This document shows positions 33,790-46,640 of a DNA stretch of 64,000 bases, one piece after another (within the stretch, counting starts at the first letter, position 1; every line of letters begins with the position of its first letter). The notes beneath the pieces were generated by a model that saw only the letters and a program-made list of their open reading frames with translations, ran no database searches and was not told the DNA's origin. Source of the stretch: Ianthella basta (Eukaryota > Porifera > Demospongiae > Verongiida > Ianthellidae); the NCBI GenBank assembly GCA_964019415.1, contig OZ025879.1, forward strand, positions 4,987,368 through 5,051,367, given 5' to 3'. The position numbers and the translations under genes were made by a program.

Positions 33790-35240
33790 TTAATACAACC
33801 GTAATAAACCTCTGTTAGTGCAGTGCGATATATAGAACCAAAGCACCTTGGCTGTGCACACATAGGCCAGTGTCAGGAACACAGCTTGAGTGGTGTTGAG
33901 TATGATGAAGAGGTACCAGGCCCAAGACAGGGCAGAGTCTATCAGAGCAAGGACTCATGCCCAGGACTGAGCCTGAGTCTATTTGAGCAAGGAACCCAAA
34001 TACCCACGTGCCACCAGTTATACAGAACACAGCAATCAACACACGGTAGTTACAAGAAACTTTCCTGTGCCTTACTTATTTAGGTCTTTACTGTCCTTGG
34101 TCCTACGCAACTTCAACAGGATGATCAGATGCAGACGAATATGAAAACCTCAGTAGTGAACAGAATACAGATTGTCAATAGAACAATAAAACTAAAAGTG
34201 ATATGCAGTGTCCCATTCATCCAAGAGACTAAGGTAACTGAAGATAGTATATGTTGAAGAGTACACATTGTCATACAGAGTTCTAATAACAGTCCCGTTA
34301 ACTGACAGCTAGGGGAATATAATTAGATGTGAAGCAAACGCGCAAAAGCGCAAACAAATGAATTCCCCTCAGAGGTGTATCCTTGTACACTCACATTCTG
34401 TTTCTGGGCTATCAGTGCTTTCACTCCACTGGTCATCTCAGCTACTGGAGGCATGGCTAACCAAGCTACTGTTTTCTACAAACGCCTGGTCTCCTGTCTA
34501 GCCACGAAATGGGATCAGCCGTACCCTGCCACCATGTCCTGGTTACGCAGCCGCCTCACTTTCTCGCTGCTCCGCTCTGCCATCCAATGCATCAGAGGTG
34601 CCCGCTCCTGCTGTGGACATGCCACCAGGGCACCTCCCGCTGACCTGGCCATCTCAGCTCTCCATTGCATCTGAAGTACTATGTAATGTATGACTCCCTG
34701 GTTATTCCTACTTAGTAGCATTAGCTAATTGCTTCCCTGTCAGTATTAAATCATGTCTCAGGCAGTGCGCATGTGTGCCTTTCTAATAATAATTGTTGTT
34801 GGATCAGTGTGCGGTTCTAGCTGGGACAACAGCAAGCATGCACTATCTTCCATTGTAGATGTATTGAGGTAAGCAGAGTGTTTCAGAGCAAGCATTAATG
34901 TACATGTCAAATACTTGCTTTTCTCACAAGATTCCTCAATAGTTGAAGAAACCTGAATGTTACAACTGCTGAGCACTACAAATCCACTTCTTGTCACATC
35001 CAGAAATATGGTATAAGTGATGTGCGGTGGAGGTGTTGTCATCACAGGTACATCTGGTGGACACTGCAATTCACTTCTGTCCATTGTCGGACTGCTGCAG
35101 AGTGCACAGTACTCATTTTTGTAAATACCTGAAGCAGTACTGATTCGTCTAGCCTTCCCTTTGTTATTCTCTCATTCACCACAATACTCGGCACACAGTC
35201 AAAGTTGAATATGTCGGAGTTGTGGACATAGACTGATAAT
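33790..35240 (-). pseudogene. Receptor pseudogene with large deletions and an inserted retroelement scrap
   Basis: Read on the minus strand from 35240, the sequence starts at the end of an SMB domain (DSVYVHN). It jumps near 35160 to the GKARRIS region, losing roughly 170 codons. It then continues through the YKNEYCALCSSPTMDRSELQCPP part with frameshifts and is interrupted at about 34770-34395 by unrelated plus-strand retroelement sequence. It resumes at the SVQGYTSEG region and jumps at about 34220 from helix 1 to helix 5, deleting helices 1-4. It ends in the helix 6-7 region with a short internal duplication around 33940-33985. There is no signal peptide or intact frame. It lies between copies 4 and 6 in the same orientation. 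Confidence 0.88.
34395..34690 (+). mobile_element. Non-LTR retrotransposon C-terminal fragment inside the receptor pseudogene
   Basis: A plus-strand open frame reads FTPLVISATGGMANQATVFY, then a KRLVSCLATKWDQPY / WLRSRLTFSLLRSAIQCIRG segment ending in a stop near 34674. I recognise this as the C-terminal end often found in invertebrate retroelement polymerase proteins. It is flanked on both sides by receptor pseudogene sequence, so it inserted into it or arrived by rearrangement. No reverse transcriptase core remains. Family assignment is from memory of similar ends. Confidence 0.6.
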
Positions 35241-36156
35241 CATGCTTGAAAACCTATGACATAAGTGAAGATTCAATCTTTCATGCATTACTATACAGGG
35301 TAGTGCAATGTGGAGACAATTGTGGCTGTGATGGGGCAACTACAGCCTTATCTCATTGCAATTAATTGGCACATTGTTGGTGCCCGACCAGTTGCTCATA
35401 GTTGTACATAGATTGCATTGTCAATAGAGAAAGCAAAAAATTTACGAATGCCACTCATTCTTCTAATTGCATATAATAAGTATAAGTATTCAATATATAT
35501 TATGTAAAAAGCTGTAGTAATATGTTGTCATGTTTAGATGTTATGCTTTGTAAATTGAATTGAACATATTCTTTTACTGCATTCCACTAAATAATCCATG
35601 CTTATATGGCTTGTCAATTGTCACTCAATTGTATACAATTAGATCACTGTGGATTAGACAGTATTATATTTGTCAATGCATGCATGCTTATAATAATACT
35701 TGTGTATGTATGTAATTATCAATATTACATTGATCTATACCCAACTTACAGTAAGTGAACGGCACATATTCCCATGAAGGGTGAACTGCACACCACATGG
35801 AGTGTGTGTAGCATACCAAAAACGTGTTTGTATTGGGACAAGCACAGAATGCCTTATTTGGTGTGCCCTGGAGGCAAACATGATTCAGTGCAGTAATTGT
35901 CTTTTTCTTTGCAGTCGGCGACGAAATGCACTCAACTCCATTGTCATAAACACTTAATCTCGACATGCAACTGAATTATGGATTATAAATCACATTTAAT
36001 GATGGTTACATAATGCCAGAAGCATGTATTTCTATCAAGCAATCAAGCATATCAAAGTTAGTGTTTGTTGCAATAAAGCAGCTGTCAGCTTGTTTTGGAT
36101 CTCGAGCTCCATACTATATATTGTCATTACGAGTGGGGAATAGCCCAAGAGTGGTA
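35241..36156. other. Intergenic, 3' flank of receptor copy 6
   Basis: A+T-rich. From about 35930 it matches the 3' flanks of copies 4 and 7 ('gtggtactacagattt'). No gene seen. Confidence 0.45.
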
Positions 36157-38667
36157 CTACAGATTTGTAGTGGCAGTGTTTGAAATTGGCTGAGTTCTGT
36201 CCGGTTCTTTTGGCTGCTCAACAATGGGAAGTCCATAATGACAATGTATAACACAACTGTGATAAACCTTGGTTAGTGCAGTGTGGTAGAGCTGAAGTAC
36301 CTTGAGCGTGCACACATAGGCCAGTGTCAGGAACACAGCTTGAGTGGTGTTGAATATGATGAAGAGGTACCATGCCCAAGACAGGGCGGGGTCTATTGTA
36401 GCAAGGAACCCAAACACCCATGTGGCACCAGTTATGCAGAACACAGCAATCAACACACGGCAGTTGCGTGAAGCTGCCCTGATCCTAAGCTCTTTACTCT
36501 CCTTGGATTTACGCAACTTAAGCAGGATGATGCAGACAAATGCAAAAACTCCAGTATTGAACAGAATGCAGATTGTCAAAGGAACAATGAAACTAAAGAT
36601 GATAGGTAAAGTCTCATCCATCCAACACAGTCCATTCTCACCATAACCCACTGTTCCTGGGATGGCATAGTTCACTGGTATTGTCACAATGAGAACCAGT
36701 AGAGGAGACAGCCAACCTGCTGCCAAGTACAAGATGAGGTAGTGCCAGCTCTCTCTTTCTTTACTGGCAACCATCTTCATTGCATGGTAAAAGTGACCTG
36801 CCACATTCAGTGACAGGAGTGACATCCACACAAAGCGGGCAAGGAACAGGTAGTGCAGTAGAATGGCCACCACCTGGCATACCACATCCTCCAGACTCAC
36901 TGCATACACAACTGAACCAAGCAGAAAGGTCAGGTCTCCCAGGAGGAGCACAAGAGCAAAGTTCATAAAGAGCTTGCCATAGAAGGTCCTCATCTCAGCA
37001 AATACAGCATAGGTGAAGAGCAAGATGGCAGCAGCAACAACATCTACTGAGAGACCAAGGTAACTGAGAATGGCAAATGCTGGTGGGTAACCATATAGCA
37101 CTCTTATAACAGTCTTGTTAGCTGTAGTGGTAAAATTGGATGTGAATCTAGTGCAAACAAGTGGATTCCCCTCAGAAGTGTATCCCTGCACACTCACATT
37201 GTGCTTTAGTGCAATCCAAAAGACCGTCCAATTGTTAATTGGTTCATACTCTGTGGCATTCAGTGCTATCAGTGTGCAGTTCTGGGAAAGCAGTAAACAA
37301 GATGTTCCATTGTAGGTGTATCCAGGTAGGCAGAGTGCTTCGCGGCACACACTACTGTACACGTCAAATACTTGCATTTTTGCGCAGGATTCTTCAATAG
37401 TTGAAGAAACCTGAATGTTGCGCAAACCATGTGCTACAAGTCCACTTCTTGTCACATCCAGAAGGAACGTAAAAGTGTTCAAAGGAGGAAGAGACCTTAT
37501 CCTAGGAGGCACGTGTGGAGGACACCGCAATTCACTTCTGTCCATGGTTGGGCTGCTGCAGAGAGCACAGTACTCATTTTTGTAAGTACCTGGAGCACTA
37601 CTGATTTGTCTAGCCTTCCCTGGCTCTTCGTGGCAGCGTTCTTCTAAATCACAATATTCTTTGGATGATGTGTTTGTTCCAGGTGGAGGTTTGCATTTGT
37701 AAGTTATAACACGATCACACTTTCTTAATGGATAGGCTCTAGCACCACTCCACTGAGGTTCAATGTACACTGTAGCATAGCAAGCAGCCAATAAGGCATC
37801 TAAGTCAACTATACCATCATTGCTGTTGGCACTTTCCAACAGGCTATTATTGCACTTCCACAGTGATGGCCATGATATCTGTTCCTTCTCAGGCACACCA
37901 TGGCACTGAGCACAGTACTTGTTTCTGTAGACCAACCCTGTCCTGTTGTCACTGATGGGCAGGCTGGAGAGTGACTGGTTTTCACACTGATCTGCAAGTT
38001 CATTCGTAATTACACTGTCAGACTTGCCCTCTGAACAGGAAGCAATCATCCAATAATACTTTAGTTGACTCTCTTTGTCAATTCTCTCCTTCAGCACAAT
38101 ATTTGGCTCACAGTCAAAGTTGGGTATGTTGGTGTTGTGGACATAGACTGAGTCTGAGCAGCAATCTCCAAACATTCTGCATTGCTCATCGCACCTGCAT
38201 CCTAGAGGGTAGCTAGCCTGGCAGGAGTAACTGTACTCATGGTAGCACATTAATTCAGCCACCAAAGGTGGGGGCACTTGCACAGGTGGTAGATTGGTAG
38301 GGAGAGTGGGTATAGTTTGCGACATCCTTTTCGCTGTAGAAGTAGTCATAACTGAAAAAGCTGCATTTGTTGAAGGCAGCACTGTGTTAGAAGGGTTATC
38401 TGGCTGTAGTGGGTTGGAGAAAGAAGGGCTATGAAGCACTGAGGGGTGGAGAACTCCTGGTGTGGGTAGAGTAGTGGTGTCCTTGAACTGGCCTTCTGAC
38501 ATTGTGGAAGTGAGACGTTCAGAGTGTGTCCTTGGTGATAAGCTTATAGCAGGAGATGGCTCTGATGAGGCAGTGGGACTTGGCACTGCAGCTGGTGATG
38601 GCTGTGATCCAAATGTTCCATGGCCAGTTGAAATGCATAGAAACAGAAACAACCTCAACAGCCACAT
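36157..38667 (-). CDS. SMB-domain, Methuselah/adhesion-like 7TM receptor (copy 6)
   Basis: A single exon of 836 codons from the conserved MWLLRLFLFLCISTGHG at 38667; 15 further in-frame codons lie upstream. The stalk is shorter than in copies 4 and 7. The SMB domain (about 38250-38135) has the shorter loop (SCQASYPLGCRC) seen in the plus-strand copies 1 and 2, although the rest of the gene resembles copies 4 and 7, which suggests a mosaic origin. The 7TM bundle is at about 37105-36290. Helices 4-5 contain GWLSPLLVLIVTIPVNYAIP and loop 3 is LRKSKESKELRIRAAS. The tail ends TTNL, a class I PDZ-type end. It is divergent from caveolin copy B, about 3.1 kb away. Confidence 0.9.
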   Translation of the reverse strand: MWLLRLFLFLCISTGHGTFGSQPSPAAVPSPTASSEPSPAISLSPRTHSERLTSTMSEGQFKDTTTLPTPGVLHPSVLHSPSFSNPLQPDNPSNTVLPSTNAAFSVMTTSTAKRMSQTIPTLPTNLPPVQVPPPLVAELMCYHEYSYSCQASYPLGCRCDEQCRMFGDCCSDSVYVHNTNIPNFDCEPNIVLKERIDKESQLKYYWMIASCSEGKSDSVITNELADQCENQSLSSLPISDNRTGLVYRNKYCAQCHGVPEKEQISWPSLWKCNNSLLESANSNDGIVDLDALLAACYATVYIEPQWSGARAYPLRKCDRVITYKCKPPPGTNTSSKEYCDLEERCHEEPGKARQISSAPGTYKNEYCALCSSPTMDRSELRCPPHVPPRIRSLPPLNTFTFLLDVTRSGLVAHGLRNIQVSSTIEESCAKMQVFDVYSSVCREALCLPGYTYNGTSCLLLSQNCTLIALNATEYEPINNWTVFWIALKHNVSVQGYTSEGNPLVCTRFTSNFTTTANKTVIRVLYGYPPAFAILSYLGLSVDVVAAAILLFTYAVFAEMRTFYGKLFMNFALVLLLGDLTFLLGSVVYAVSLEDVVCQVVAILLHYLFLARFVWMSLLSLNVAGHFYHAMKMVASKERESWHYLILYLAAGWLSPLLVLIVTIPVNYAIPGTVGYGENGLCWMDETLPIIFSFIVPLTICILFNTGVFAFVCIILLKLRKSKESKELRIRAASRNCRVLIAVFCITGATWVFGFLATIDPALSWAWYLFIIFNTTQAVFLTLAYVCTLKVLQLYHTALTKVYHSCVIHCHYGLPIVEQPKEPDRTQPISNTATTNL

Positions 38668-40620
38668 TGTAGAGATTAGTAGGCTCAGGGATGCTGACTG
38701 GTTTCTCTGCAAGCAGGTGTGTATGTACTACATAATATAGGAAATTGTATTAATTAATAAATGTATATTGGTTGCTCTCTGTAAGTGTTTGTGACTCTCA
38801 TCAAAGGCACAGTGGTCTAGCAGACGTACAGGCATGCAATGTATCCTAGGTTACTACGGGTTAATTGTCACTCAATCAGTCTCAAATGGGCTGGTGCACT
38901 CAATGCACAGGTCTTCACAAACTGGCAGGGAAGCCAGTGCTTCCCAGCCCAAGAAAAGCATAGCAATCCATGCTGATTGGAATTGCAGCATGCAGTTAAC
39001 AGGGAAGGTGACATAACAACACTGGAGGAAAGAACCATTGAGGACATATGTTGATATGAGACTGAGCAAAGAAACAATGAGTGGAACTGGTTTATTACTT
39101 GCAACAATGTGGCATCCTATCCTGAACTACAGTAATTAACCCCATCCCCAGCCACCACCACCATCAGTGTACTACCACCATGTGCACTGACTGCCGTGAA
39201 CCACTAGAAATGCCCTAAAATACTCTATGTCAATCATGTATCCACCAGGGCATCCCAAGAGATACTGCAAGAATATTGCACTATCACTGCTGATTAGTTA
39301 TATTAATTCAACTTATGATCTCTCAGCAAAGGAAGTGTGGACACACTTCAGATTTGTTCACTGTGTGGAGACAACTTGTGGATACATACCCAAATCCTTA
39401 CAACTCTCCTGCAACTGGAGTATACGACTTGGTATTCATGTTTGTAAAACTATTGTGTATAAAATTATAAAGTTATACATGATCCTATTGTTTCCTGTCT
39501 TGACTGTGCTTCCCCTTCAACTGACTGTTTTCTTCAAGTTTTTTAGCATACACATAAATAACTTATAATTATGCACTTTATCATTATGTTTCATACCCTC
39601 CAAGGCACACCGAATTAAGCCACAAGCTGCTGTTTTATTCCTACCCAGATTATTCCATATGCATTTTGCAGCTTACAAAACTCTTCATGATTGAATATCC
39701 CACTAAAGGCCAATGCTCATTCAAGCAGTACAATGTGTATCTGCTTGCCAATCACCTAGAACAATTAAACCATTAGCACTCTGACCCAGGTCTCTGAACC
39801 CCTAATGCATGCATGCACGCATGAGCGGCTCCTAGGTCAGCATCCTCCATGGGCAAGCAGTGACAGGCACAGACCATATGAACTGTTCAATTGAACCTTA
39901 AATCAGCAGTCATTTAATTGTATTCACTTGTCCCAATGATTAATGTAATACAAGTGTTAATGTTGCCTCATAACTGATGTCATTTCTTGATCATATGCGC
40001 TCCGGCCATCGCCACCTTTTCAAATACTCCTCCTGACTTGGACGTTACGATCTTGCATGCACTTTCAGTTACTTTGCGTGTGCAGTATCCAAAGACAGCC
40101 CTAATGGCATTCAATTGTCTTTAATTCTCTGCACCACATGGTATACACATTTCCTTTCCATATGTGCATGGTAACAACCAAAACCCTATAATTTAACAAT
40201 TAACTTCATTACATATACATTACAATAATATTAGTCATGTAATTTATACTTTTAAATCTATGTTTCTCATGCACTGGTTTAATAAATTATAGGCTTCACT
40301 TCCCATGTGTGTCTACATGTAGTAACTTTTTGTATTATGTTATAGCTGCCATTTGGCACTGTGCATGCATGCACTGTATATACATATGAACACTACAGGA
40401 CACAAGATGTGATGCAGAACAGCTAGCACTGTCTATAGTTTTCTGGCTAGAGGCCCAAACATCTTATAAAGGTATATATGATTCACTCAATCAAACATCT
40501 AAGTAAGGTACACAGAGGTATGCATGCAACAAGCCACACTGTTAAATAAGAAAATTAATGTAGCACATATAATATGCAAACCATGTAATGTCATGGAAAT
40601 ACATAATGCTACACACAACA
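38668..40620. other. Duplicated 5' flank of receptor copy 6
   Basis: Promoter-proximal blocks (about 38740-38820) are followed by sequence homologous to 31930-33500 and 52500-53950. The last part (40080-40180) still matches sequence near 53880-53970, which lies close to caveolin exon 1 of copy C. No gene seen. Confidence 0.5.
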
Positions 40621-41150
<530 letters not shown>

Positions 41151-41792
41151 CATGCATTCAGGCCCCACCTGTGTATACTCATATGACTTGTAGATATGTG
41201 TGGTACCCTCTGCCACAACAGACATTTTGTATTTACTCATTTACAGGAATGGCTCTAGATCTCTGCTGTATAAAGAGCACCATGCATGGACATGTATGCA
41301 TGCAACAATCCAGTACCTCTACCCAGCCTACAGTCTTTGTCCTCCCTGTACTACATAGATTAGTGTAGATACAAAGTATCCAAAGAAACCATAGAATTCC
41401 CCAAATGCAAGCTGAAATGTCAACTAATTAGCATCCAGTCACAATACATGATAAAGTGAAGCACTCACACAAATTAATGCGACTGAGATAATAATTGTTC
41501 ACAAATGTGCAATGTATGTGACTTCAGTCCATTCAGTCTATTCCTAAGCTGCACAAGTCAGCTTTCCCGTAAGGGGGCTAGCACACGAGACTATGTTACT
41601 CCATGCGATATAGACACACTCTCATGTTCTTGTTATGAATCATGCAACACTCATCATGCAGTATACATAAAAATATGTATAACAACACCTGTGTCATCAC
41701 GACCGCAGGAATCGCGAACGCAACGCGCGTGGGCGCTTCACGCTTCACTGGGTCCGGCCATTCCCAAAGTGTGTGGTTTGAATTCGTACAAA

Positions 41793-44700
41793 ATGGAGAC
41801 AGCGAGTGGTTTTGGATACATACAACAAGACCTACCACCCCCATTCCAGGCAGCCACCGCTGACAGCAATGAGGACACCAATGAAACTGTGATTGATTTT
41901 GGCGATCGCGATGACAACAGTGTACGTACGTAGCTGCATGATATAGCTACTGGTAGGCAGAAGTGTTTGATCTACAATGCATGCCATGTGGGGAAATGTG
42001 GTACGGTACAAGCGTTGAGAGATTGCATAAAACCCATAGCTAGTTCATATCTGCGTAGGGTAAAGCGGGGGAATTCGGGATATAATTTCATCGTGGTAAC
42101 TAAGATATTACATTTTACGAAAACTACAAAGGGTACCAGAACGAATTTCTCTAAGACGTCGGAGAAGACATGGATCTTTCATATTGTACACAAATCATCT
42201 CAAAACGGCTATGACAGGGAATGCACGGTAGCCTGATTCATTTTCTTGGATTTTTTTACAGCAAAATGGACGACGGGTAATTTGAAATGCCATGTGTTGG
42301 GATAGTCAGGCGTCACGTGAGGAGGGGTCACGCGACGCCTGACTAGTGTTGGGAAGGGCCGAAGTGAAATTGAATCGCTACAGTGCATTGAAATGGCAGT
42401 CAAAGATGTGCGAATGCTGGTTCTAGACATTGTAGAACTATTGGACAATGTCACACTTTCGAATTGGAGGATTTCCTTCAAAGGAATGAAATATTTGTGA
42501 CACTGTGCGTTTCGCTTGGCACACGTCTTCCAGCGTGCATCATCGACAGACCTCTGGCATCCAGACCCTTGTACTCCATCTCCTAAGCTCAGCTTTGTAC
42601 TTCGTGATAGTTTGAAAGTCATTCCTTGGCCGAAATACCTGCATTTAACGAATAATGTCGATGGACCCCGTAATTCTTCGCAACGCTGCTCGGCAGTTTG
42701 AGCACTTTAGTCGATCTTCTTTGCACCAAGCCTCCCTCACTGTGTATGCCACCTCAGGATATTAACTAAGCTCTGATTTTGGCAAAGGTGAGTTTTCAGC
42801 AAATAATTTAGGCTGTAAATTACCATAAACCTGATAACCCTGTGATACCAATGTCTTCTAGCAAAGATTTTGAATGCAGGGAACCGTCGTATACTGGGCT
42901 TGGTTGTGATGGATTATCAGGCGGTTTGTGCCATTCTTCGTTGAATGCAAGCTGACTTTCCAAATTACCCCATATTTCAAATTACCCCGCTTTACCCTAT
43001 ATGGTGCGGTTAATAGCTGGTTTATAGTCCAACAACCCCTCCATGCAGCTATTGAATACAGCTAGGCTCTAGCTTTTAGGCAAAGGTGTCAGGAGGTATC
43101 TGTGAATTGAAGTTGCAACCGCCAAAGTAGTTATGTTATCCGACTGCACAGAAACGTGGCTAGTCTCGCGTAGCCAAACTGCTTCCTTCCCTCCATTTTT
43201 ATGAATGACATCATCGATCGGAAGGGTCTGGTCAACGGCCTACCATCCATTGGTGCATACGATGGAGCTAATTAGTCGCTTCTGTTAATGAAATCCGCTA
43301 CCGGTAAAATGATTGTAATGCGAAGAGCGATCGCGGCAGGCATCTTTGTGCAGAAGATTCCTCTTCTTTCTGCTAACAGAGCTGCTGAATTAATACTTCC
43401 CAACAGAAACAATAGAGTCCATCTGTGCTAGCCAGACTTTTGCACCTTAGGCTTAAAATTCCAGTTGCGGTATAACGTGGCTTACAGCTATGAATATTAT
43501 TATTTCCATGGTTACTGCATATTAATGAGCCACATGTTGACCAGACCCTTCCTACTCGGCCATGATGTCAGTTTGTAAAAGTGGAGGTATATCCATTGGG
43601 GCAGACTACGAAACTAATTAGTCGCTTCCGTTAACGAAATCCGGGTTAGTTAGACTAGTCTCGCGTAGCCAGATCACTTTCCAGTCAAACATTCTGGGGA
43701 CCCCGTAAAATCAAATCTCCCAGCTATAAATTGCAAGTGCCATTTGATAAAGAAGCACGCTGAGAATTTATTCACCCTCTCAATCCCCTTCTTTTCTGAG
43801 ATTATTTGAACACGATAATCAACCCATCTTGTATGCCCCCCCCCCCCCTCACTTCAGCATACACCTTGTACTCTGTACTTTGTGACCAGAAAGCCAGTCC
43901 CCAGCCCAATTGGACCTAGCAGATCAGTTGTGCATGTCACTTTGCTTGACCTAGCAGCCTGCACACATGCGGAAGTGCAGCTCAGCTGGTAGATGATTCT
44001 AACTACAGCATTAACAGAATACGTAAATTTCTTTCCTTACCATAATTATGTGTTCATGGCTGATGTATATGTTACTTAAAGTGGGCTAGGAGTGCTTTAC
44101 GCGATTTATGGCTCGAGGTGTGGGGGTCGAGTTGCTGATAAAGCACGAGGCGAAGCCGAGTGCTTTATCACGCAACGAGACCCCCACACCGAGTGCCATA
44201 AATCGCGTAAAGCACTCCTAGCCCACTTTATATGATATAGAGTGACTTGCGCGGGCGGACGGTCGGCCTTCAGTCTTCCATTTTCCGATTGCGTCATCTG
44301 CAAGCCATATTTGGCTGATTCCATTGCGTCATCTGTAATTCGATTGGTTGACTCCATTCAAACTTACCTCGCATTCTGGTCAGAAGGAAGGTAGAGTGAA
44401 GCGAGTAGCTGTAGCAGTAACAGGCGAAAACGGTCCTTCACTGGCAAGAAGACTCGCCTGCGCCTTAATGGAACAAGTCTGAGTTGCGCTATGTTCTTTT
44501 TAGCATCGCAGAAGAACAACTACTTCCTGCCGTTGTTACTATCCGTTTGGCTAGCTAGCTAGTGCGCAGATGCCCGCTCGGACTGCCAGTTCAAGAACCG
44601 CAAAAAGGACTAGCGAAGCACTCTTTCTCTGCCATTAAAGCACTTGTTGCCGCCTTTCAGAAGCAAAGGATGGGTGGCAGGCTAGGCTTTAACTTACGGA

Positions 44701-45700
44701 GCGGCGAGGTCACACTTCGGCGGAAATGAAAAGTAACTGTGTAATTCGCGATCTCAGTCAGACCACACTGGACAGAATCCACCCTTAAAAGCGTAAGGAG
44801 GAAGTTTGAGTGCTTGCGTTTCTCGCTAGAGTTCTTTATGGCTCACCTAGCGTTCTTTAACTTTCATAAAGAACGGCCATAAAGCACTCTGCAAGATTAC
44901 GTAATATAAAGTACTCAAAATTCCTTCGATCCGCCCACGCAAGTCACTCTATATTATTATAATTACCTCACTATGCATAACAGTGCACATGTGCACCTAT
45001 CTGTTGTCAAAAAGCCTCTACTATTATATGCTGCTGGGCACCACATGATGAAACTCTGAATGGCAGTTACTATTGGTTTGCTATCAATGGTGTATTGAGC
45101 ATCGGCCACAGGTTGCATGGGGTGGTAGGAACTGAGATTGTGCAATACTAAGGTAGTCATAATTGCCCTCCTTACATTTCATCATGCAATGTCTATATAA
45201 GAGTGCTCCCGAAACATGCACCCACACATAGCAAGCCATTATAACAAATTGAAGCGATTTTACTGTAACAGAATATGACAATAGGCAAATACACAATATG
45301 GCAGCAAATTTAGTTCGTATTGTGTGCTCTGAATACAGAAACCTCTCAATCCTTTATGCAGCTTGAATTCAAGATAGTATTTGCTGAGGATAAAGACACC
45401 AAATTGTACCCCCCAATCAGGAAAGGTGTTGAGGCTGTCTACTACTACATCAAGCTGGTCATTTACCACTTCCTTGCCCTCACCCTCGGCGTCTTCCTGA
45501 TGGCACTATTTGCAGTTTCTTTTGCAATCAGTGCTTTCATTATAAATTGGATGGTCAACCCAGCGTTGCAGATGTCATTGGTAGTATTGCGCCCTGTCCT
45601 ACAGTTTCCAATGAAGGTCATGGTGATACATTTTTCCCCTTTAACAGTTCATCAAGTTAAAGCTATTCGAAAGATCTGCCCCCAGCGTTGGTACCGTTAG
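41793..45700 (+). CDS. Caveolin (copy B)
   Basis: Exon 1 is 41793-41921 (43 codons, METASGFGYIQ to VIDFGDRDDNS). Exon 2 is 45362-45700 (112 codons plus stop), giving 155 residues. The donor is GTACGT and the acceptor TATGCAG. The 3.44-kb intron is the longest of the four copies and is filled with nested inverted-repeat elements. The scaffolding-like segment is VEAVYYYIKLVIYHF, the hairpin surrounds FAVSFAISAFIINW, and the conserved Pro (MVNP) is present. At the position matching Cys156 of caveolin-1 this protein has Phe, so only the Cys in KAIRKIC is left in the C-terminal half. Copy E is its closest relative, and the exon 2 flanks of the two are also alike. Function as in copy A. The long intron could impair splicing, but all signals look intact. 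Confidence 0.85.
42056..43001. mobile_element. Inverted-repeat DNA element in the caveolin B intron
   Basis: Ends are TAGGGTAAAGCGGGGGAATT at 42056 and its near-complement ATTACCCCGCTTTACCCTA at 42981-43000, giving an element of about 945 bases. Subterminal copies of 'GGGTAATTTGAAAT' occur inside. Short frames near 42390-42700 match nothing I know. Probably a non-autonomous DNA transposon. Confidence 0.7.
43150..43690. mobile_element. Nested MITE-like cluster
   Basis: CTAGTCTCGCGTAGCCA occurs twice in direct orientation (about 43160 and 43660). Between them GGAAGGGTCTGGTCAAC (43219) is met by its reverse complement at 43535, and 'taattagtcgcttc' is repeated at 43270 and 43614. The pattern fits one or two nested short inverted-repeat elements. 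Confidence 0.6.
44078..44962. mobile_element. Composite hairpin plus terminal-inverted-repeat element
   Basis: 44078-44229 is a near-perfect hairpin of about 69-base arms (AAAGTGGGCTAGGAGTGCTT...). Directly after it, ATAGAGTGACTTGCGCGGGC (44236-44255) is met by its reverse complement at 44934-44953. A third, smaller inverted repeat around 44838-44886 shares the 'ttctttatggc' theme. No coding frame. Confidence 0.72.
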
Positions 45701-46640
45701 AAGAACATTACAGCTTACAGCTTTGCATTTGATAACTTCACTGCTCACTCGTAAATGGATACTCAACATACATAAGTACATTGTGAAGCCAAGAGTACTA
45801 GTCACAATCATTATGTTTCTACTGTATTTTGTTTCACATGCACTAGTTTAGTAGGGCTTCACTTCAATGATACTATATATAGAGGTTCATAGTTGTGTTG
45901 ACAAATCCACTGCTGACAAATTCTTGAATAGGGCACAATTGCAACTGTTAAAGACATTTTATCAACTGCTGGACATTTTTGACCTGTAGTTCTTTGTCAT
46001 CATGTATGCAGTTGACAAAGACCTCCAGATTGAAACATCCTACAGTTGATTTATCATGATCATCAACAGTTGTGTCCTGCTCAAGCTAGAATTTATTAGA
46101 GGCTTTACTTTCTGCGTGCATGTGTCCATAAGGAGACATTAATTAGAAAGCTATAATTTTGTTTACCAGCTAGATGGCACTGAACATACTATACACGAAC
46201 ACTACAGGATACCTGAATGTAGAACAACACTAGCTATAGCTGTCATGCAGGTAGTTTTTCATTAGATGGTAGAGGCTTGGGCATCATTAATATTATAATA
46301 TAACGATTAGAAAAGTTCACTCCATCAACACAAGGAAGCCTTCGAGTACACCCACACCAGGACACTCCCTGCATGAGCAGTACATACAACTTTAAGCAAG
46401 ATGATAGAGGTACATACTTGTGACTACGTAGGTCTGCAACAACTAAACTGTGCACTGCCATAAATATGATGACTCAATGGAGCAAAACACAACCTAGCTG
46501 CAGTGGGTGGGAGCAGCAATATAAATGCTGTGATGGAAATGCATGCAGCTAGCTCTTGCAGAAAACACAATATCCAGCAATACAAGCAAACTCCACACAG
46601 ATGTATATACATGTACACGTTGTTGCACATACAAACACAT
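45701..46640. other. Intergenic after caveolin B, includes a diverged foldback relative
   Basis: 45921-46094 resembles the COG7-intron foldback element ('gcagttgacaaagacctcca'). The segment from 46440 matches 61090-61190 downstream of caveolin E, part of the caveolin-WDR31 duplication. No gene seen. Confidence 0.55.

Noticed and set aside
42209..42622. 137-codon minus-strand frame
   Set aside because: It lies inside an inverted-repeat element, overlaps its end symmetry and shows no transposase motif; kept only as part of the element.
45362..45700. Exon 2 proteins as a new two-helix membrane family
   Set aside because: The ungapped match to caveolin-1, the intron position and the exon 1 motif make caveolin the better call.
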